A DNA stretch of 29,716 bases from JAKJGV01 sp964617565 (GTDB lineage Bacteria; Verrucomicrobiota; Kiritimatiellia; CAIQIC01; JAGNIJ01), in contig CAZTYH010000037.1 in assembly GCA_964617565.1 (NCBI GenBank), positions 1 through 29,716 of the forward strand. Direction: 5' to 3'. How positions within the stretch are numbered: the first letter of the stretch is position 1; every line of letters starts with the position of its first letter. The position numbers and the translations under genes were made by a program. Of this stretch, positions 25,701 through 29,716 are shown one piece after another. A model generated the notes under the pieces. That model saw only the letters and a list, made by a program, of their open reading frames with translations. It did not search any database and had not been told where the DNA came from.

Positions 25701-27183
25701 GTTTGCGAATTGGTGCTGGGGGGCACAACCTTATGTTTCGTATACAACCCGTAGTGAAGATGCTGTTAACTTTACCAGCTCAATTACCGTTCTTGATGAT
25801 TTGCCTCCCGAAACGACAATTAATTCTGGGGCATCGGGAACCATTTACACTCGCGATGTTCAGTTTACATATGGTGGTTCCGACGACAGAACGACCGTGG
25901 GAAGCCTTGCCTATTCCTATCGCCTTGTTGGATACCAGGATAGCTGGTCTACCTATGCTAATGGCACATCTAAAGCCTACACCGATCTTCCAAACGGAAC
26001 TTACACCTTTGAAGTACAGGCAAAGGATAATGTTGGACAGGTTGACCCATCACCCGCCCAACGAACGTTTACGGTGGACGTACAGAATTCGCCGGCAACA
26101 CCAGTCAACACGAACCCTAACCACCAAAGCAACATGCGAGGCGCTCAAGATGTCCTCCTTTGTGCCGCCCCATTCTCGGACGCGGACCCAAATGCGTTCC
26201 ACTCCGCGAGCGAGTTCATAGTACGTGCCGACGCAGGCAACTACACAACACCGGCATGGAGCAGCAACACGCTTGGCGGGACAACTTCTGTCGCTATCAC
26301 AGCAGGCACTCTCGCCGGGGGGAATGCGTACTGGTGGCAGTGTCGGTATCGAGATGATACAGAGCGATGGAGCCAGTGGAGCGGCGAAACATCTTTCAGC
26401 GTAGCAGAGAATCATGCACCGAACGCACTTTCTCAAAGTGCAACAATCGTTCATGATCGCGCCACAACGATTAGCCTGCCGGCTTTTGATCTGGACGGCG
26501 ACACCATAACCTGTCAGATCGTTGACGCCCCGTCACACGGCATAGCGATCATCACGAACGGCTCAAGTGTCGCGATTTATACTCCAACACTTTCTTATGT
26601 TGGTGTAGATTTTTTTACATATCGCGTCTCTGACGGGTTGGTTGACAGCTCGGTTGCAACGGTATCCGTCAGCGTAATCAACTTCGATCCTCGGGCAGAC
26701 AGCGTTATGGCTGTAGTCAGGAGCGGTGCTAGAACAAGCGTCGGTCTTCCTGCTTTCGATCCGGATGGTGATTCGCTAGCCTATGCCGTGGAAAGCGGCC
26801 CCAATCACGGCTCAGTGTTTGTGGATGAGATAGCAAGCGGTCGAGTTGATTACCAATCTGTACCTGGGTACAACGCCGATGATGCCCTGATCTACTCTGT
26901 AACCGATGGCATCGCATCGAAGACTGGAACCGTTACATTGATTGTCTCTGATCCAGATAATATGAGCATCCAAGTTCTACAGGATGCCTTGGGTCATATT
27001 GCTGTCAAGCACCCCGCAATCGCTGGATATACGTACATTGTTCAGTATTGCTCGATTCTCACAAATGGCTGGACGGATCTTTTGTCCGGGCAGGTTGGCG
27101 ATGGCACAGTCTGGACAACGCTAGACAATACAGACCCATTCCCGGCATTTCGGCTCTACCGGGTCATCATCAGCAATCCATAA
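22795..27183 (+). CDS. Secreted multi-domain metzincin metalloprotease
   Basis: 1462 residues. An N-terminal basic-hydrophobic signal or anchor (ISRKKARRIRGILAAAAIL) is followed by a probable propeptide to about 230. The protease domain has the zinc motif HELGHNLGLSHDG (from residue 374) and a Met-turn in GPIMGAAYG, the metzincin pattern HExxHxxGxxHD. Then, approximately: pre-peptidase C-terminal-like domain (445-580), PKD-like (584-680), CARDB-like (685-795), an unrecognised beta-rich region (800-1000), a Y_Y_Y/Fn3-like domain (1004-1095), another Fn3-like domain (1098-1200), two cadherin-like repeats ending in V(S/T)DG motifs (1205-1385), and a C-terminal beta domain (1389-1462). No PEP-CTERM. 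GCAGGAGG supports the start. Codon use is AT-richer than in neighbouring genes. Probably degrades extracellular protein; the target is unknown. Confidence 0.82.
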   Translation: MISRKKARRIRGILAAAAILTAVYYIAGFCAAPHESGVIASLSRHRQGPDTSIGAISTEVQAHAKEELSASSMQPLSATKNKTTKADPYSYNSIRSEQLDSDKQHPANTFYGLGQPHRLTDLPPSELRREIEKLPDEAQASALTALRELQFHINDVASLRTDSAGSIYYVCSFNNTHPHHVSPKSESQVQQPNAKHTGIPFDSTHRPLRSIPQKNAPAVPISTPPIFHSRPSSSNVLYLDFNGGIVSGRAWNVSTSTNFVARSSWDCRPYDTDGNENTFSQEEQQSISNIWARVAEDFAPFDVNVTTKEPTTWTDTTGWALITSSVDRNGNNCPHHGYGGIAYVNMFGSADYAFYSPVWVEIMSESSIAEATSHELGHNLGLSHDGTTDKEYYGGHGTGSTSWGPIMGAAYGRNVSTWSKGEYYDANNTQDDLLIISEKIPYIGDDHGNSNGNATPMTVSGTQLSQRGILERNSDTDVFSFPAPEGTVVLRIKPWSSDIDTKGGNLDIAALLYNAAGSLVAFADPIADTDATIETTISEGLHYLHITGTGTGSPMNNPPSGYTEYGSLGQFFVTGTITPKPEPRPTAGIHAITPSSVTQGGGIISFDGSASSATTPDATLSIYRWTSNLNGQLYSGSSSSFSRNSTELSAGQHTITLQVRDSNGLWSENTAQSTLYVYEPGPDAGHDLAIGFIEEIPTTVNPGGDVRVGINVANHGIFSESGFSVIYRLLSATSTVLDEISQHPLVTISAGGNAGLTRVYLDVPSAYNGPATVTIDIITALDENRGNNNATRSFHVGNPPTYETYSGSTWYHVGGDAPATEDGYEVIAQTISGGKVTFLVSKGSFQQTVSLAVGEYAFVDSNRLLLYFQNHINYRIGDRWYDRFSLALLTEDSGAAWVSGETPTVFEGEDGAFNIRYRDSTSGFGYVLSIGYDGPTVSQWPRDTDWLSYTEQRLTLTPSLGSAGVFKFWFANWCWGAQPYVSYTTRSEDAVNFTSSITVLDDLPPETTINSGASGTIYTRDVQFTYGGSDDRTTVGSLAYSYRLVGYQDSWSTYANGTSKAYTDLPNGTYTFEVQAKDNVGQVDPSPAQRTFTVDVQNSPATPVNTNPNHQSNMRGAQDVLLCAAPFSDADPNAFHSASEFIVRADAGNYTTPAWSSNTLGGTTSVAITAGTLAGGNAYWWQCRYRDDTERWSQWSGETSFSVAENHAPNALSQSATIVHDRATTISLPAFDLDGDTITCQIVDAPSHGIAIITNGSSVAIYTPTLSYVGVDFFTYRVSDGLVDSSVATVSVSVINFDPRADSVMAVVRSGARTSVGLPAFDPDGDSLAYAVESGPNHGSVFVDEIASGRVDYQSVPGYNADDALIYSVTDGIASKTGTVTLIVSDPDNMSIQVLQDALGHIAVKHPAIAGYTYIVQYCSILTNGWTDLLSGQVGDGTVWTTLDNTDPFPAFRLYRVIISNP

Positions 27184-27372
27184 TTCCGAAATAGCGTATT
27201 TACGAAACAAATCAGTTTTGGCGTCAAGAGCATTGGTTATTACCCATACGGAAGGACCACGCACAACACTAGAGCCGATTAAGCTGAACTGTAGCCATAG
27301 AACAACCCACATGAAGTGTTTTTGATAATCTAACGGGCGTTTCAGATAGAGAGGCCTCGACAAGCTCGGTAT

Positions 27373-27402
27373 GACCGTCCTATATATACGGACTGTCTTT
27401 TT
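27373..27402 (+). terminator. Rho-independent terminator-like hairpin before the tRNA
   Basis: GACCGTCC (27373-27380) pairs with GGACTGTC (27390-27397) with one mismatch, over a 9-nt AT loop, followed by TTTTT. It may end transcription from the protease side, though it stands 190 bp after that stop and only 6 bp before the tRNA. The rest of 27184-27407 holds no gene that I can support. Confidence 0.45.
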
Positions 27403-27407
27403 CAGGT

Positions 27408-27484
27408 CGGGGCGTAGCGCAGCCTGGTAGCGCGTTTGCTTGGGGTGCAAAAGGTCAGGAGTTCAAATCTCCTCGCCCCGACCA
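27408..27484 (+). tRNA. tRNA-Pro (anticodon GGG)
   Basis: All arms can be drawn: acceptor CGGGGCG/CGCCCCG, D-arm GCGC/GCGC around AGCCTGGTA, anticodon stem TTTGC/GCAAA with loop TTGGGGT (anticodon GGG, G37), and T-arm AGGAG/CTCCT with loop TTCAAAT. The discriminator is A and CCA is encoded (27482-27484). It reads Pro codons CCC and CCU. Its 3' half is the left boundary of the recombinase element. Confidence 0.95.
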
Positions 27485-29245
27485 TTTTTTTGTCCGTGGC
27501 ATTTCGGCCCAAATCTTCCAAGGTTCGGAAAACTCGACGCGCAGACGCGGCGAGGCATTCCCGCGACTGGTGACGCGAAACGGCGACGATCTTCCCGCGA
27601 CCCGCGAGACGCGGGCCGCCGCTGACGCGGCGGGATTTACGGACGCAGACGAGGCGACAAAGAAGAAGCCGGACGGACGGACTTTCCCGCTGGCATTCAA
27701 CGACTTCGAGAGGCTGGACGGTGTGAGGTCGGCTTGTCCTGCGAAGTCTTGACGAAGCGGGGCGCGTGCGGCAAGGCCGCCGCGCCGAGCGTCTTGGTCT
27801 GACTTCTGCCCCGCCAGTTCCGAAAGGGTGCGCGTCTTCTCTTCGTCTGTGATTTCATCCTCAACCGGCTTGAACAAGTACAGGTTCGAGCCGATTTTCT
27901 GGAAAAAATCGCGTATTCCGTTCAGGTCGTCCGAAAATGCCGTCTTTTCGGCCTGATTTGCAGCCTTCACGAAACTTTCCAGCGGTTCGAGCCAGCAGTT
28001 GCCTTTGGCCTCGATCTCGGTCAATTTCTCGCGCCGCTTCGCCTTCTCGTTCAAGAATTCGGCCTTGCGCCCTGCGTAGTCCTCCCGCGAGATTGAGCCG
28101 TCAAGGAACACGTCCAAGAGTCGGTTGACTCGTTTGTCGAGTTCCGCGAGTTGAACCTTGTACCGTTGCGCCTCCGCCGTAGCGCGGTCGGTCTCGTCCC
28201 GCCGCCAGACTTCAAGCTGTGCAAGCATCAACTCGGCCCACTCGTCGGAAATGGAAACCCGCTGAATCTCGTCCCGCATGAAGTCGGCAAGGGCTGTTTC
28301 CCTGATGTACCCTTTCAAGTCGCAAGGGCCGAGTTTCTTGGTGCATCGGTAATAGTGGTGTCCCTTCTGGCGTTCGGCGGTCACGGACGCGCCGCACTCG
28401 TCGCAGCGGACAAGGCCAAGAAACGCGAGCGGTTGCCGCTGTTCTTTGGTCTGGTAACGTCCCCGGCCTCGGTCGGCCAAGACCTTCTGAACCCGGTCGA
28501 AAAGCTCCTGGGGGATGAATCGCTCGTGTGTTCCCTCGTATTCCTCGCCCGCCCAATCGAAAAGGCCGATGTAGAACCGGTCCGCAAGAATCTTCGGAAT
28601 CATGCTTCGGGCAAGGGGTCTCTCTTGGTGACTCAACAAGCCCCATTTCGCAGCAAGTTCGGCCATTTGGTCGAAGTTGAAGCGGCCCGTTCCGTAGGTC
28701 TCGAAGAGTCGCCGCAGAAGCGGCGCTTTCTGCTGGTGAACCTCGATTGACCGCAATCGCGGTTCGTTCAAGTAGCCCAAAGGCGGCTTGTGCGGATAGA
28801 CGCCCCGGCGAATCTTCTCCCGCATTCCCCGCCGGACGTTTTCAGAGAGCGCATCAACGTAGTATTTCGACTGTCCGAAAGCCATGTTCAGGACGAACTT
28901 GCCCTGCGGCGTGTTCTCAAACCAGAACGTGGGGAACTTCAAGGCGGTCAGTTTCCCGGTGTCCACAAGGTAGATGATCCGTCCGCCGTCAACCGAGTTA
29001 CGGGCGAGCCGGTCAGGATGCCACGCAAGCACACCGTCCGCCTCGCCGCGCTCCACCAGCCGGAGCATTTCGTTGAAGATCGGCCTGCCCGGTTCCTTGG
29101 CCGTCATGGATTCGACAAACTCGCGGGCAATCTCAAGAGACTGCTTCGCCGCATACTCGCGCAACTCGTTTCGCTGCGCGTCAATCGAAAGCATCTGCCG
29201 CTCTTCGTCGTCAGTGGACTTGCGGGCATAGATGAAGTATCTCAT
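27455..29245 (-). CDS. Large serine recombinase, frame running into tRNA-Pro
   Basis: 596 residues as an open frame. The resolvase catalytic domain starts MRYFIYARKSTDD with nucleophile Ser10. It includes the DRLARN motif (79-83), a recombinase domain (about 150-270), a zinc ribbon (Cys281, 284, 301, 308) and a coiled-coil region (about 345-410). GGAGAG precedes the ATG by 7 nt. Residues after about 489 are low-complexity Ser/Ala/Arg, and the last ones (GRGDLNS) are translated from the antisense of tRNA-Pro. The natural C-terminus is therefore probably eroded or fused at the attachment junction. It integrates or inverts DNA at specific sites; together with the XRE gene it forms the end of a mobile element. 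Confidence 0.85.
   Translation of the reverse strand: MRYFIYARKSTDDEERQMLSIDAQRNELREYAAKQSLEIAREFVESMTAKEPGRPIFNEMLRLVERGEADGVLAWHPDRLARNSVDGGRIIYLVDTGKLTALKFPTFWFENTPQGKFVLNMAFGQSKYYVDALSENVRRGMREKIRRGVYPHKPPLGYLNEPRLRSIEVHQQKAPLLRRLFETYGTGRFNFDQMAELAAKWGLLSHQERPLARSMIPKILADRFYIGLFDWAGEEYEGTHERFIPQELFDRVQKVLADRGRGRYQTKEQRQPLAFLGLVRCDECGASVTAERQKGHHYYRCTKKLGPCDLKGYIRETALADFMRDEIQRVSISDEWAELMLAQLEVWRRDETDRATAEAQRYKVQLAELDKRVNRLLDVFLDGSISREDYAGRKAEFLNEKAKRREKLTEIEAKGNCWLEPLESFVKAANQAEKTAFSDDLNGIRDFFQKIGSNLYLFKPVEDEITDEEKTRTLSELAGQKSDQDARRGGLAARAPLRQDFAGQADLTPSSLSKSLNASGKVRPSGFFFVASSASVNPAASAAARVSRVAGRSSPFRVTSRGNASPRLRVEFSEPWKIWAEMPRTKKWSGRGDLNS
27485..27780. other. Element/tRNA junction region
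   Basis: GC-rich DNA between the tRNA CCA end and the inverted repeat. It begins with a T7 run and contains the hairpin CCGCCGC-TGAC-GCGGCGG (27616-27633) and nearby CCCGCG/CGCGGG pairing. It is formally the 3' end of the recombinase frame but lacks protein-domain character. I read it as the attachment-side arm of the element. Confidence 0.4.
27781..27835 (+). repeat. Inverted repeat, left copy (>=55 bp, perfect)
   Basis: Exactly the reverse complement of 29662-29716. In the recombinase frame it encodes TRTLSELAGQKSDQDARR (residues 471-488). Confidence 0.93.
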
Positions 29246-29267
29246 GTTGTCGCTCTCCTCATTGCAG

Positions 29268-29306
29268 TAATATCGTGTGTGGTCATTTATGCACTAATAT
29301 GGTGTG
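29268..29306. promoter_or_regulatory. Direct-repeat operator between recombinase and XRE genes
   Basis: TAATATCGTGTG (29268-29279) and TAATATGGTGTG (29295-29306) are direct repeats 27 bp apart in the short divergent intergenic space. The second is also flanked by GCAC/GTGC half-sites. They are a natural binding site for the adjacent XRE regulator, controlling both directions. Confidence 0.5.
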
Positions 29307-29315
29307 CTGGCAAGC

Positions 29316-29552
29316 GTGAAAGAGAGCAAGCAAGCCCGTATCAACCGGAAGCGTCTTGGTTTGGCGATTCGGAAGCGAAGAGAGATGCTTGGACTGTCTC
29401 AAGAACGCTTCGCGGAACTCGCCGATTGCCACAGGAACTACATTGGAAAAGTGGAGCGAGGCGAGCAGAACATCACCGTTGATATGGTCTCACGCTTTGC
29501 CGATGGCCTGAAGTGCAAGGCCAGCGAGCTAATAAGGGAAGCAGGGTTTTGA
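29316..29552 (+). CDS. XRE/Cro-family transcriptional regulator
   Basis: 78 residues from the GTG at 29316; a GTG at 29304 is possible but lies inside the operator repeat. Almost the whole protein is a single lambda-repressor-like helix-turn-helix: LGLAIRKRREMLGLSQERFA, ELADCHRNYIGKVERGEQN, ITVDMVSRFADGLKCKASEL. Proteins of this size commonly act as Cro-like repressors in mobile elements. It is transcribed divergently from the recombinase and probably represses both genes through the TAATATSGTGTG repeats. Confidence 0.85.
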   Translation: MKESKQARINRKRLGLAIRKRREMLGLSQERFAELADCHRNYIGKVERGEQNITVDMVSRFADGLKCKASELIREAGF

Positions 29553-29661
29553 ATCGCGGCAAACGTCGCGCCGCTCCCGCCCGCGTGTGAGGAACGAACG
29601 CCAAGGGCGGGAAGTGGCGCAGATTGCCGCGACCGCCAGCGGTGAGCGGAGCAAATCCGCA

Positions 29662-29716
29662 ACGCGCACCCTTTCGGAACTGGCGGGGCAGAAGTCAGAC
29701 CAAGACGCTCGGCGCG
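29662..29716 (-). repeat. Inverted repeat, right copy, reaches window end
   Basis: A perfect reverse-complement copy of 27781-27835. It may continue past the window edge, so its full length is unknown. Read on the plus strand it encodes the same peptide as the recombinase segment, in an open frame from 29536 but with a different upstream context (ASGERSKSA before TRTLSEL). Confidence 0.93.

Noticed and set aside
27440..27625. Short plus-strand frame starting in the tRNA anticodon arm
   Set aside because: It is translated from the tRNA 3' half, a common artefact, and continues into non-coding junction DNA.
28790..29482. Plus-strand frame opposite the recombinase
   Set aside because: The recombinase has catalytic and zinc-ribbon motifs on the minus strand; this frame is its shadow and runs through the XRE gene in another frame.
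29575..29617. Terminator for the XRE gene (CCCGCCC/GGGCGGG)
   Set aside because: The stem is only 7 bp with a 20-nt-scale loop and no T-run, so it is too weak to call.

Overview
The window reads as a GC-rich, Gram-negative bacterial chromosome segment. Three clues point to the Planctomycetota-Verrucomicrobiota-Lentisphaerota/Kiritimatiellota side of the tree, which is inference only: a PEP-CTERM anchored protein, a long secreted multi-domain protease with a C-terminal domain of the kind common in that group, and a TorF-like outer-membrane porin. No rRNA or ribosomal protein is present to fix the taxonomy.

Left edge (1-2235, minus strand): the 5' part of a secreted TPR-like protein, a small secreted hypothetical protein, and a MerA/Lpd-like flavoprotein disulfide reductase.

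Centre (about 2300-20930, plus strand) is a nitrogen-assimilation island. It holds two amtB-glnK cassettes, each behind a strong sigma-54 (-24/-12) promoter; a TorF-family porin; a tightly packed run purF-gltB-gltD-PEP/pyruvate-binding-domain protein, with stop/start overlaps at purF/gltB and at gltD/last gene; a uracil permease; and glutamate dehydrogenase. The upstream regions of both amtB genes and of purF share an AT-rich, half-palindromic word (ACA-N4-TGT, typically ACATATTTGT) about 115-120 bp upstream of the -24 element. I read this as a candidate enhancer site of a nitrogen regulator. Together the genes import ammonium (Amt, sensed by PII), assimilate it by GDH or GOGAT, and use glutamine (PurF, GOGAT).

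Right of centre (20940-27400): a PEP-CTERM protein and a zinc-ribbon methyltransferase on the minus strand, then a 1462-residue secreted metzincin protease on the plus strand with visibly lower GC than its surroundings.

Right edge (27408-29716): a tRNA-Pro(GGG) gene whose 3' end abuts a mobile element. The element has a large serine recombinase whose frame runs into the tRNA, a divergent XRE-type regulator, and a >=55-bp perfect inverted repeat bracketing both genes and reaching the window end.

Other notable structure: a perfect 52-bp palindrome upstream of uraA, a cluster of five short-loop REP-like hairpins between uraA and gdh, and a terminator-like hairpin lying on the signal-peptide codons of the first gene.
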